Shown: positions 1 through 8,099 of the stretch, one piece after another
Position numbering within the stretch: the first letter of the stretch is position 1
How the letters are laid out: the number at the start of each line of letters is the position of its first letter
NCBI RefSeq assembly: GCF_900112265.1
Contig: NZ_FOLO01000044.1
Coordinates: 1 to 47,708 of the forward strand
DNA: 47,708 nt
Reading direction: 5' to 3'
Origin: Pseudoalteromonas denitrificans DSM 6059
GTDB taxonomy: Bacteria; Pseudomonadota; Gammaproteobacteria; Enterobacterales; Alteromonadaceae
Notes under the pieces: generated by a model
Told to the model about the DNA's origin: nothing
The model's database searches: none
Seen by the model: only the letters and a program-made list of their open reading frames with translations
Position numbers and translations under genes: made by a program

Positions 1-1
1 A

Positions 2-328
2 GGGAAGCTTTATGCCGATAAAGGTTATATCGGCAAAGAGTTAAATGAAAAACTAAAGGAACTCGATGTAGATTTGATTACAACAGTTCGAAAAAACATG
101 AAGTCGAAAGCCATGTCAGCCTTCGATAGAGCCATGTTATCAAAGAGATACATCATTGAAACTATCAATAACCAGTTGAAAAATATATCTCAAATAGAAC
201 ATAGCCGCCATCGCAGTGAAACAAGTTTCATGCTCAACTTGATATCTGGAATAGTGGCTTATTGCTTAAAGAAACAGAAGCCGTGTATAAAACTATCAGC
301 AGATGTATTTGGTATGATGCCAGACTAA
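2..328 (+). mobile_element. IS982-type transposase, C-terminal fragment (cut by window edge)
   Basis: The reading frame is already open at base 2 and ends at the TAA at 326-328, so about 108 residues are visible. They include ADKGYIGKEL, TVRKNMK, LLSKRYIIETINNQLKNISQ and a HSRHRSETSFMLNLISGIVAYC segment. These match the last third of IS982-family DDE transposases, where the KRYIIET glutamate region carries the final catalytic acid. The N-terminal two thirds lie outside the window, so whether the full element is intact cannot be judged. The first ATG in frame (74) is internal and not a true start. Family assignment is by remembered motif similarity; family confidence is good, element name unknown. 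Confidence 0.8.
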
Positions 329-334
329 TAAATA

Positions 335-360
335 GCTCTGCTTAACCAGATCTCAGGTTA
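335..360. repeat. Candidate right terminal repeat of the IS982-type element
   Basis: Just downstream of the transposase stop is AACCAGATCTCAGGTT (344-359). Read inward on the minus strand it begins AACCTGAGATCTGG, a plausible inverted-repeat end for an IS982-type element. The partner left end is outside the window, so no match can be made and no target duplication can be seen. Treat as a candidate boundary only. Confidence 0.3.
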
Positions 361-480
361 TATACGATTATTTTTACAAAACATCAAAGAAAAGCACGAC
401 TAAAGTGCTGAATAAATAGAAATCGATGAAAAGTATTTTGCAAAGTTATTTAGAAGGTTTTATTTTCATAAAATAATTGC

Positions 481-509
481 TAGCGTTTGCTCTCAAGAAG
501 AAAACGCTA
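481..509 (-). terminator. Probable terminator of cysB
   Basis: TAGCGTTT (481-488) and AAACGCTA (502-509) form a perfect 8-bp stem with a 13-nt loop. It lies 35 bases beyond the cysB stop in the direction of cysB transcription. On the minus strand it is followed by an AT-rich stretch with several T residues rather than a clean T tract, so termination strength is uncertain. Confidence 0.45.
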
Positions 510-543
510 AAATGTAGACATAAAATATGAGATATAAATTTTA

Positions 544-1521
544 TTATCTTTGAGGTAATTTGATATTGCTAAATAGCGTATCTACTTCGTCTTGATTTCG
601 AAGCAAACTTGCTCTTTCTACTAATTCTTTTGTTAAATGTGGTGCAAACCTTTCAATAAAGTCATACATATAGGTTCTTAAAAAGGTACCTTTTCTAAAA
701 CCAATTTTTGTTGTACTTGCATCAAATAAGTGACTTGCATTAATACAAACAAGATCTGTATCAGCCATTTTATCAACAGCCATCGATGCAACCACACCCA
801 CGCCTAAACCTAAACGTACATAAGTTTTAATGACATCAGCATCTGTAGCAGTAAAAACAATATGAGGCTCTAACCCATGTTTATTAAAAGCTTTATCCAA
901 TTCTGATCGACCCGTAAAACCAAAGACATAAGTGATCAGTGGATATTTTGCGATATCTTCAATTGTTAAAGTATTTATTTTTTTGGCTAAAGGATGATTT
1001 TTTGCAACAACAATGCTGCGAGTCCAATGATAGCAAGGCAACATAACCAGATCTGAATACAAATGAAGTGCTTCTGTTGCAATTGCAAAATCAGCATCGC
1101 CTCTTGCTGCGGCTTCAGATATTTGTGTTGGCGTTCCCTGATGCATATGCAAAGATACTTTTGGAAATTTTTGCATAAAACCTTGGATCACTTGGGGCAA
1201 AGCATAACGTGCCTGAGTATGTGTTGTTGCAATATTAAGTTTACCTTGGTCTGGTAAGGTGTGCTCATTAGCAACAGCTTTAATACTTTCAACTTTGGCA
1301 TGTATTTCACGCGCTAAATTAATAATATCTTTACCAGCAGGTGTAACATGAGTAAGGTGTTTTCCACTTCGGCCAAAAATTTGCACGCCTAACTCATCTT
1401 CTAGCATTCTAACTTGCTTAGAAATACCAGGTTGTGAGGTGTATAGGTTTTCAGCTGTCGCTGATACATTAAGGTTATTATTTAAAACCTCTACAATGTA
1501 TTTTAGTTGCTGTAATTTCAT
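544..1521 (-). CDS. cysB: CysB-type LysR-family transcriptional regulator
   Basis: This 325-residue protein matches CysB (324 residues in E. coli) along its whole length. An N-terminal winged helix-turn-helix (about residues 1-60, MKLQQLKYIVEV, then TSQPGISKQVRMLE) is followed by a substrate-binding-type effector domain with the CysB-specific TTHTQARYALP and TATDADVIKTYV segments. In enterics CysB activates sulfate and thiosulfate uptake and cysteine synthesis genes with N-acetylserine or O-acetylserine as inducer. That role is known for the family and inferred here. It lies next to topA in the same general order as in E. coli (topA-cysB), with three genes between them. It diverges from the response regulator at 1678, so the 156-bp gap at 1522-1677 should hold both promoters. 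Confidence 0.93.
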   Translation of the reverse strand: MKLQQLKYIVEVLNNNLNVSATAENLYTSQPGISKQVRMLEDELGVQIFGRSGKHLTHVTPAGKDIINLAREIHAKVESIKAVANEHTLPDQGKLNIATTHTQARYALPQVIQGFMQKFPKVSLHMHQGTPTQISEAAARGDADFAIATEALHLYSDLVMLPCYHWTRSIVVAKNHPLAKKINTLTIEDIAKYPLITYVFGFTGRSELDKAFNKHGLEPHIVFTATDADVIKTYVRLGLGVGVVASMAVDKMADTDLVCINASHLFDASTTKIGFRKGTFLRTYMYDFIERFAPHLTKELVERASLLRNQDEVDTLFSNIKLPQR

Positions 1522-1677
1522 TAGCTTTTAATTCTATTGTTATTACTCATAGTTATAATCCTTTGTGCTGGTTATTCCAAGTGCTTTTTATATTAATTTA
1601 CAATTATTTTTCCAATTGCTTTAAAGTTACAGTAAAAGCACCTAAATTTAAGTTATATCGAACATTAATATAAATAT

Positions 1678-3288
1678 ATGAATAATCCGTTAAATAGATA
1701 TGCTGAAATACCTTTTTTAATTATTGATGATTTTTCTGAATTTAGATTATCACTTAAGCAAATGGTTGAGAGTTTTGGAGCTCTTCAAGTTGATACTTGC
1801 ACTAATGCAGATGATGCATTAGCATTATATGCTGAGCACTACCATAAAGTTATTTTAGTAGATTACAATTTAGGGGAAGGCCTAACAGGCTTACAACTTT
1901 TAGAAGAGCTCAATTATCGTAATTTATTACGGGCTGATACGATATTTGTGCTGATCACAGGTGAAACAGCAATGGACTTAGTCATGGGTGCGTTGGAATA
2001 CCGACCCGATGATTACTTGGCTAAACCTTTTACACGCAATACCCTTAAGGCCAGACTCGATAAATTGATTAGACAAAACGAGTTATTACAACCTGTTTAT
2101 AACAGTTTAATTAAAAACAAACCAAATCATGCCCTTGCCTTATGTGAAGTATTACCGTTAAAAAACAAAAGAACCTCAATGGACTGCCTTAAAATCAAAG
2201 GGGATATTTTTCTTAAATCAGGAGAATACGCAAAGGCAGCTAATGTATATCAAAGTGTAACAGAACAAAGAGAGTTGAACTGGGCCCTCATGGGGCTTGC
2301 AAAATCCTATGCAGGATTAAGCATGTTACCTAAAGTGAAAGACTTATGTGAGCGCATTATATGTAAAAATAAATATGCATTAGCAGCTTATGATTTGTTA
2401 ACTGAAACCTTGTGTGATTTAGGTGATTTTGAGCAAGCATATGGATTATTAAAATCAGCCATTGAAATTTCACCTAATTCATTGATCAGACAACGTCAAT
2501 TAGGACAACTCGCACTTAGATATTTAGAAATAGAAACTGCTTACACTGCTTTTAAAAAAGTGCTGCTTTTGGGGAAAAACTCAATAAAGATTCAACCTGA
2601 TGATTATATAACAACTTTGCAAGTTATTTGCATGGTCCAATTTGGCTCTTACGGTGGGCTTTCAAGACGAGCACCTAAAGAATATACAGGAATTTATCGC
2701 ACCATTTTAAAGAATTACCCTCATGATATACAACTCAATAATGCAGTTGAGTTACACAAGGTATTACTAAAATATTTATCTAATAAAAATGAATCGCAAT
2801 TAGAAGAGATCACAACGCTATTAAATAAAATTTCAAAGTCACCCGATAAGCTAAAACCATTTTTAGTCTCCCAGATCAGCTTTATTGAACAATATATAGA
2901 CAACCATGACATTAAAAAAGCAATTGAAAATACCATTAGCATCGAACAATCTGAATTACTAACACAGGAAAATGCTGAAAAATCTCAAAATTATAATCGT
3001 CAAGGTATGCTTAAATTTAAACAACATGACTATTTAGCTGCAAAAAGTGCATTTAAAACAGCCTTAGTTAATGCACCATCAAATGCAAATGTCGCACTAA
3101 ACTTATTACAATGTTTGTATAAACTCACAATAGAAAATCATAACAAACAAGTAGAGCAAGCGACTCTTGTATTATGTGCCCGCTCTCTCGAGCATTTAGA
3201 ACCCTCTGATCATCGCTATACACATAGCCAGAGTCTTTTTTGTCATATAAAAGCACAGCTCGCAAATAAAAATATAAAAGGAAAATAA
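1678..3288 (+). CDS. Response regulator with receiver domain and TPR array
   Basis: This 536-residue cytoplasmic protein starts with a CheY-like receiver domain (about residues 10-135). The acidic pair D17/D18, phospho-acceptor D62 (in VDYNLG), T94 and K116 (YLAKPFT) are all present, so it should be phosphorylatable. No DNA-binding or enzymatic output domain follows. Instead there are helical TPR-like repeats through about residues 150-500, for example KSGEYAKAANVYQSV and KQHDYLAAKSAFKTAL, which suggests a protein-protein output. The start at 1678 has no evident Shine-Dalgarno; upstream is AT-rich only. The stop TAA overlaps the next gene's ATG by one base (TAATG), implying translational coupling with the kinase at 3288. 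It is divergent from cysB. Targets are unknown. Confidence 0.85.
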   Translation: MNNPLNRYAEIPFLIIDDFSEFRLSLKQMVESFGALQVDTCTNADDALALYAEHYHKVILVDYNLGEGLTGLQLLEELNYRNLLRADTIFVLITGETAMDLVMGALEYRPDDYLAKPFTRNTLKARLDKLIRQNELLQPVYNSLIKNKPNHALALCEVLPLKNKRTSMDCLKIKGDIFLKSGEYAKAANVYQSVTEQRELNWALMGLAKSYAGLSMLPKVKDLCERIICKNKYALAAYDLLTETLCDLGDFEQAYGLLKSAIEISPNSLIRQRQLGQLALRYLEIETAYTAFKKVLLLGKNSIKIQPDDYITTLQVICMVQFGSYGGLSRRAPKEYTGIYRTILKNYPHDIQLNNAVELHKVLLKYLSNKNESQLEEITTLLNKISKSPDKLKPFLVSQISFIEQYIDNHDIKKAIENTISIEQSELLTQENAEKSQNYNRQGMLKFKQHDYLAAKSAFKTALVNAPSNANVALNLLQCLYKLTIENHNKQVEQATLVLCARSLEHLEPSDHRYTHSQSLFCHIKAQLANKNIKGK

Positions 3289-3971
3289 TGCAAGACTCAG
3301 AAATTGATTTTTCAACCGTACTTGGTGCCAGTATGCATGATATGAAAAACTCATTGTGTATGTTGCTTCAGTCTATAGATACTATCAATGATAAAATTGA
3401 TCATGATGATCGTACTAGAGCTGAACTTGCTCAAATACATTATGAAATAGCCAGAGTGAACTCAAATCTATTACAGTTACTCGCCCTGTATAGAAATAAT
3501 AATAAAAGCTTGCCGCTCAATGTTGAGGAACACTATTTAGATGAAATGATAGAAGAGCTCTGGGCCAAAAATGAAATGTACATAGATAATAAAGGCATAT
3601 CATGTGAATATGAAATTGAAGAAGACTTGGCTTGGTTTTTTGATTTAGATTTAATAAGCAACCTACTTAATGATATTGTTGTGAATGCTTTGCGCTATAC
3701 TCATACAAAAATACTCATAACAGCAAAAAAGATAAATAACATGCTCGAGATACAAATCCTCGATGATGGTAAAGGTTACCCGGAGCACATGCTGTTGCCA
3801 AATGTGGATAAAATGAATGCAGCTAGTTTATCTCAAAGTAGAACAGGTTTAGGTTTATATTTTGCAACCTTAATCGCTGATGCCCATACTAATAATAACT
3901 GTCATGGCAGTATTAACCTGAACAATGGTGGTAATTTAGGCGGTAGCATTTTCATCTTAAGGCTACCATAA
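3288..3971 (+). CDS. Soluble histidine kinase without a sensor domain
   Basis: At 227 residues this is a minimal kinase. It has an N-terminal dimerisation helix with the H-box MHDMKNS (H17), then an HATPase_c domain with the N-box around N133 (DIVVNALRYT), G1 (LDDGKG, about 158-163) and G2 (TGLGL, 186-190). There is no transmembrane segment, PAS, GAF or HAMP region, so input must come from a partner protein or from the coupled TPR response regulator. The AAAGG at 3277-3281 gives a good ribosome site inside the end of the upstream gene, with ATG overlapping its stop by one base. The pair is very likely cognate. The HDMKNS box is of the kind seen in kinases with a HisKA-like first helix. Physiological signal unknown. 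Confidence 0.83.
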   Translation: MQDSEIDFSTVLGASMHDMKNSLCMLLQSIDTINDKIDHDDRTRAELAQIHYEIARVNSNLLQLLALYRNNNKSLPLNVEEHYLDEMIEELWAKNEMYIDNKGISCEYEIEEDLAWFFDLDLISNLLNDIVVNALRYTHTKILITAKKINNMLEIQILDDGKGYPEHMLLPNVDKMNAASLSQSRTGLGLYFATLIADAHTNNNCHGSINLNNGGNLGGSIFILRLP

Positions 3972-4070
3972 AATGAAAATAAAAAATTTCAGCGTCTATG
4001 TTGGTATAAGTTACTATATTTATGTAATATTAAGCTTGATTACCGATTAAAATTAGAAAAGAGAGCATCT

Positions 4071-4835
4071 ATGATAGTTTCTATCATCATTGTTTTGATT
4101 GTTGCCTTGGTTGTTGTTGCAGTATGGGTCAATGCAATGCAACAGCACAAAGAAAAACAAGAAGTTGAACGTCGACAAGAATTAGCAAAACATAAAAAAA
4201 TAATTGAAGACACAGAAGCAATTCTGATGAATTCAAGCAATATTCCTATGTCTAAATTATTAATAGCTGTCATGCAAAAGCGAATACATGACTCTTTAAA
4301 GTCTATGGCTGAACTTTCTCCCACTTCAAAAGAAATAAAGAACCGATTACGTGAAGCTGCAGAAAAAGTCACTAACCCTCAAACAGCGGAAGGTTCAACA
4401 TCAGAGAAAGTTGTACTACCTGACAATGAAAAACAAATTATAAGTTTAGTTCAAGGCATAAAAAAATTAAGAAACCTGCTGCGCTCCGAACATTCAAAAG
4501 GTCGAGTAGATACACAAATATTCTTATCTGAAGATAAAAGACTAGAAAAACTTCAACTAAGAATAAATATTGATAGTCAGGTAAAACGAGGCAATGCCGC
4601 TCGCTCCGCAAACATGCTTGGCTCAGCAAGACAATACTTTGAAAAAGCATTAAATACCCTCAACTCAGTTACACATACTGATGAGTATGTCACTGCTAAA
4701 CGTGCAGAACTGGAAGATTCTCTTGAAGAAATAACAAAAGAATTAAAAGTAACAAATGCAACAGATGCGAAGAAAAAAGCTGCTGAAGAACAAAATGAGC
4801 TAGATGTATTATTTGCACCAAAGAAAAAGTGGTAA
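4071..4835 (+). CDS. Membrane-anchored helical protein of unknown function
   Basis: The 254-residue protein begins with a single hydrophobic segment (about residues 2-20, IVSIIIVLIVALVVVAVWV), probably an uncleaved N-terminal anchor. A long charged, mostly helical region follows. Residues about 60-95 and 130-165 look coiled-coil or helical-bundle forming. Residues about 172-200 (ARSANMLGSARQYFEKAL) resemble one TPR helix pair. The C terminus is acidic, then ends FAPKKKW. I do not recognise a named family. It starts 99 bases after the kinase, on the same strand, with a purine-rich AAGAGAG before the ATG, and is followed by two strong hairpins. It could share a transcript with the TPR regulator and kinase. 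Function is not inferred. Confidence 0.75.
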   Translation: MIVSIIIVLIVALVVVAVWVNAMQQHKEKQEVERRQELAKHKKIIEDTEAILMNSSNIPMSKLLIAVMQKRIHDSLKSMAELSPTSKEIKNRLREAAEKVTNPQTAEGSTSEKVVLPDNEKQIISLVQGIKKLRNLLRSEHSKGRVDTQIFLSEDKRLEKLQLRINIDSQVKRGNAARSANMLGSARQYFEKALNTLNSVTHTDEYVTAKRAELEDSLEEITKELKVTNATDAKKKAAEEQNELDVLFAPKKKW

Positions 4836-4860
4836 GTTTTCAAGTATATTAAATACCTAA

Positions 4861-4886
4861 GATGAGACTATCGTCTCATCTTTCTT
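4861..4886 (+). terminator. Terminator hairpin 1 after the 4071-4835 gene
   Basis: GATGAGAC (4861-4868), loop TATC, GTCTCATC (4873-4880) is a perfect 8-bp stem followed by TTTCTTA. It lies 25 bases after the stop of the upstream gene. Confidence 0.7.
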
Positions 4887-4894
4887 ACAACACT

Positions 4895-4946
4895 GTATAG
4901 GCCAAGTATATGGCCTATACATTTTCATTTTTCATTTTTCATTTTT
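4895..4946 (+). terminator. Terminator hairpin 2 with T-rich heptamer repeats
   Basis: GTATAGGCCA (4895-4904), loop AGTATA, TGGCCTATAC (4911-4920) is a perfect 10-bp stem. It is followed by a T-rich tail built of near-identical CATTTT(T) units, four copies between 4920 and 4946. This is a second, stronger stop just after the first one. Confidence 0.65.
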
Positions 4947-5124
4947 AAAAACTGGCACATCAAGCTGCTCAGCATTACAAATTAATATTAATTGTCTTTA
5001 TTTTATTAAACAACCTCTATCATTAACTTCGAACTCCATGTTATCAGCCATTAATACCCACTTAAATTTAAATAATAAGATATCTTTGAGTCTGTTGGCT
5101 TAGCCAACTTTCCGTAAAGTATAA

Positions 5125-5151
5125 AAAAACCGCATTAAAATGCGGTTTTTT
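5125..5151. terminator. Terminator of topA, symmetrical
   Basis: AAAAACCGCATT / AATGCGGTTTTT around a short AA centre forms a stem flanked by A and T tracts, so it can work on both strands. It ends 21 bases from the topA stop and would end topA on the minus strand. Confidence 0.8.
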
Positions 5152-5171
5152 ATGAACTCAATAAAGTTTTA

Positions 5172-7850
5172 TTAGCTTTCTTTTTTTGTTGCCTTCTTCT
5201 TTGCTGGTGCTTTTTTCTTTGCTGGTGTCTTTTTAGCTTCTTCTACCCATTTATCATCAACAAATTTAGCAGTCCAACCAGTCGCTTTCCCTTCAACTTC
5301 GGTCATAACATATTGAGACTTAGCTTTTCGACTAAAACGAATGATAGCTTCATTGCCATCAGGGTCTTGCGTTGGCGCATCAGCTAAATAATAAAATTTA
5401 GAAGAAATTCTATCTCTAAACCTCTTAAGCTCAGCAACTTTTGGTGCACGTGTTTCTCTTGATTTAGGAAAACTAGATGCGGCCATAAATATACCAGCTG
5501 CACCATCTCTCAATACAAAATAGGCATCAGATTTTTCACATGGTAATTCAGTTAAATGTACAGGATCTTCTTTCGGTGGTGCAGCTTCACCACTTTTGAG
5601 TAACTTACGCGTATTTTTACAGTCTTCATTAGTACAGCCAAAATACTTACCAAAGCGGCCTGACTTAAGTTGCATATCATTACTACACTTATCACACTCA
5701 ATCAGCGGACCATCGTAGCCTTTTATTTTAAATGTACCCTGCTCAACAATAACACCATCGCACCCGGGATTATTACCACAAACATGCAATTTACGGGTTT
5801 CGTCAATCAAATATGAATCCATTGCGGTTTCACATTTAGAACAACGTTTCATTTGACGTAAACTTTCAGTTTCAGCGTCATCAGAATCAACAGCAATCGC
5901 TTCATCACCTGACACTAAATTCATAGTTTGTGTACAACGCTCTTTTGGCGGTAAACTATAGCCTGTACAACCAAGAAACACACCTGTAGAAGCCGTACGA
6001 ATACCCATCTTTCGGTTACAGGTTGGGCAATCTATATCAGTCTCAACCATTTCATTAAGACGCATACCGCCTTCAGACTCTTCTTTGGTAGCGACCGTTA
6101 GCTGTTCAGAAAAGTTATCATAAAACTTATCTAAAACTTGTGTCCAAACACGTTCGCCTTCAGCGATATCATCAAGCCTACCTTCCATTTTTGCTGTAAA
6201 GTCAAAATTAAGTAAATCAGTGAAATTTTCAACTAGTCGATCATTTACAATTTCACCCATTTTTTCAGCAAAAAACCTGCGATTCTCTACTCTTACATAT
6301 CCTCTATCTTGAATTGTAGATATGATGGATGCATAAGTCGATGGACGTCCAATCCCCCTTTTTTCTAATTCTTTTACTAGACTTGCCTCACCAAACCTTG
6401 GTGTTGGTTTTGTAAAATGCTGAAGGGGGTCTAAATGTGTTAAATCTAGCTTATCACCCACAAGCACTGCTGGTAGTGCTTGTTCTTCTTCATTCTTTTT
6501 ACGAATAGCTGGTTGAACTTGGGTCCAGCCCGCAAACTTAAGTACACGGCCTTTAACCTTTAATTCATAACCAGCAGCTTCAACAGTGATAGTTGTTAAG
6601 TCATATTGCGCAGGTGTCATTTGACATGCCACAAATTGACGCCAAATAAGCTCATAGAGTTTTTTAGCATCAGCTTCCAAACCATCTAAATGGCCTGACA
6701 AAATTTCAACATTAGAAGGACGCACAGCTTCATGTGCTTCTTGCGCATTACCTTTAGAACTATAATTAATTGCTGACTCAGGTAAATAATTTGAACCGAA
6801 GTTTGATTCTATATAATCTCGACAAGTCGCAACCGCTTCTTGAGATAAATTTGTAGAGTCAGTACGCATATAAGTAATATGCCCAGCTTCGTACAGCCTT
6901 TGCGCCATCATCATGGTTTTCTTAACACCAAAACCTAAGCGAGTACTCGCAGCTTGCTGCATAGTTGAAGTAATAAAGGGGGCGCTAGGCTTGCTTTTAC
7001 TTGGTTTCTTATCATTACCGCTAACGATAAACTCAGAATTTTGAAGGGCTGAAACCGCAACTTGCGTTTGTGCTTGCGTGACAGGTTTAAAAGCTTTTTC
7101 ATTAAACTTAGATACAAGCAAACGAATTTTTTCATCTTTAGCTGTAACGTCAGCATGTAAATCCCAAAACTCTTCAGGTATAAATGCTTTGATTTCACGT
7201 TCACGTTCAACTAATAAGCGTACTGCTACAGATTGAACTCGCCCTGCAGAAAGTCCTCTTGCAACTTTTTGCCACAATAAAGGTGAAACCATGAATCCAA
7301 CAACACGGTCTAAAAAGCGTCGAGCCTGTTGGGCATATACCATATCAGTATTGAGCTCACCAGGGGCTTCAAAAGCCTGTTGAATTGCATTTTTAGTAAT
7401 TTCATTAAATACAACTCTTTTATACTTTTCAGGTTCACCACCAATTATTTCTTGAAGATGCCAAGCTATTGCTTCCCCTTCTCTATCCAAATCGGTTGCG
7501 AGATAGATAGTATCTGCGGTTTCTGCAAGTTTTTGTAATTCCTGTACTACCTTTTCTTTGCCAGGTAAGACTTCATAATGTGGCTTCCACCCCTTTTCAG
7601 GATCTATTCCCATTCTTGTAACTAAATTTTTATAATCTCTTTGTTTTTTATAGGCTGCTTTTTCTTCAGCGCCCATTTTGCGAACCTCAGCAGGTGTCTT
7701 TGTAGCAGTTGTTTTCTTTTTACCTGAACCTGAAGTAGGAAGATCGCGAACATGTCCAACACTGGACTTCACAACAAAGTTCTTACCTAAATATTTATTT
7801 ATTGTTTTAGCCTTAGCTGGAGACTCTACAATTACTAACGATTTTCCCAT
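5172..7850 (-). CDS. topA: DNA topoisomerase I
   Basis: This 892-residue type IA topoisomerase relaxes negative supercoils. The N-terminal TOPRIM domain starts SLVIVESPAKAKTI and contains the DLDREGEAIAWHL metal motif. The central domain has the active-site tyrosine Y327 in the ITYMRTDSTN motif. The C-terminal third has zinc-binding cysteine clusters (CPTCNRK, CSKCETAM, CDKCSND with CTNEDC), and the tail is lysine/alanine rich (about residues 870-892) as in many gammaproteobacteria. Length is close to the E. coli enzyme (865). Its place between cysB and sohB follows the enteric order. The ATG at 7850 has AGG five bases upstream. It is transcribed alone, with a clear terminator. Confidence 0.97.
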   Translation of the reverse strand: MGKSLVIVESPAKAKTINKYLGKNFVVKSSVGHVRDLPTSGSGKKKTTATKTPAEVRKMGAEEKAAYKKQRDYKNLVTRMGIDPEKGWKPHYEVLPGKEKVVQELQKLAETADTIYLATDLDREGEAIAWHLQEIIGGEPEKYKRVVFNEITKNAIQQAFEAPGELNTDMVYAQQARRFLDRVVGFMVSPLLWQKVARGLSAGRVQSVAVRLLVEREREIKAFIPEEFWDLHADVTAKDEKIRLLVSKFNEKAFKPVTQAQTQVAVSALQNSEFIVSGNDKKPSKSKPSAPFITSTMQQAASTRLGFGVKKTMMMAQRLYEAGHITYMRTDSTNLSQEAVATCRDYIESNFGSNYLPESAINYSSKGNAQEAHEAVRPSNVEILSGHLDGLEADAKKLYELIWRQFVACQMTPAQYDLTTITVEAAGYELKVKGRVLKFAGWTQVQPAIRKKNEEEQALPAVLVGDKLDLTHLDPLQHFTKPTPRFGEASLVKELEKRGIGRPSTYASIISTIQDRGYVRVENRRFFAEKMGEIVNDRLVENFTDLLNFDFTAKMEGRLDDIAEGERVWTQVLDKFYDNFSEQLTVATKEESEGGMRLNEMVETDIDCPTCNRKMGIRTASTGVFLGCTGYSLPPKERCTQTMNLVSGDEAIAVDSDDAETESLRQMKRCSKCETAMDSYLIDETRKLHVCGNNPGCDGVIVEQGTFKIKGYDGPLIECDKCSNDMQLKSGRFGKYFGCTNEDCKNTRKLLKSGEAAPPKEDPVHLTELPCEKSDAYFVLRDGAAGIFMAASSFPKSRETRAPKVAELKRFRDRISSKFYYLADAPTQDPDGNEAIIRFSRKAKSQYVMTEVEGKATGWTAKFVDDKWVEEAKKTPAKKKAPAKKKATKKES

Positions 7851-8050
7851 GATAGCCTATATGTGAACAATAATTATTCAAAAGTTAAATTTATACCCTA
7901 TTAGGGCTGTATTATTAAAGGTATATCCATAAAGTGCCAGTGTTACAAGCAAAATATATAAAAAAAATACTTAACAGGCTTAAATTGTTATTTTTTTGAA
8001 CAATAAATACATTTATGAAGCATATCTCAGATCAATATATTTTTTATAAT

Positions 8051-8078
8051 AAAAAAGGAAGCTAAGCTTCCTTTTTTT
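8051..8078 (-). terminator. Terminator of the Ig-like lipoprotein gene
   Basis: GGAAGCT (8057-8063), a single-base centre, and AGCTTCC (8065-8071) are flanked by an A run and a T run. On the minus strand this stem and T tract follow the 8100 stop by about 20 bases. It is symmetrical and could act on both strands. Confidence 0.75.
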
Positions 8079-8099
8079 AAATTATTTCATAATGAAAAG

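Larger units (their letters stand above)
4836..5171. other. 336-base gap between the membrane protein and topA
   Basis: This convergent gap holds two plus-strand terminator hairpins (4861-4886, 4895-4946), a short near-perfect palindrome GTTGGCTTAGCCAAC (5094-5108) of unknown role, and the topA terminator (5125-5150). I see no gene in it. Confidence 0.7.
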
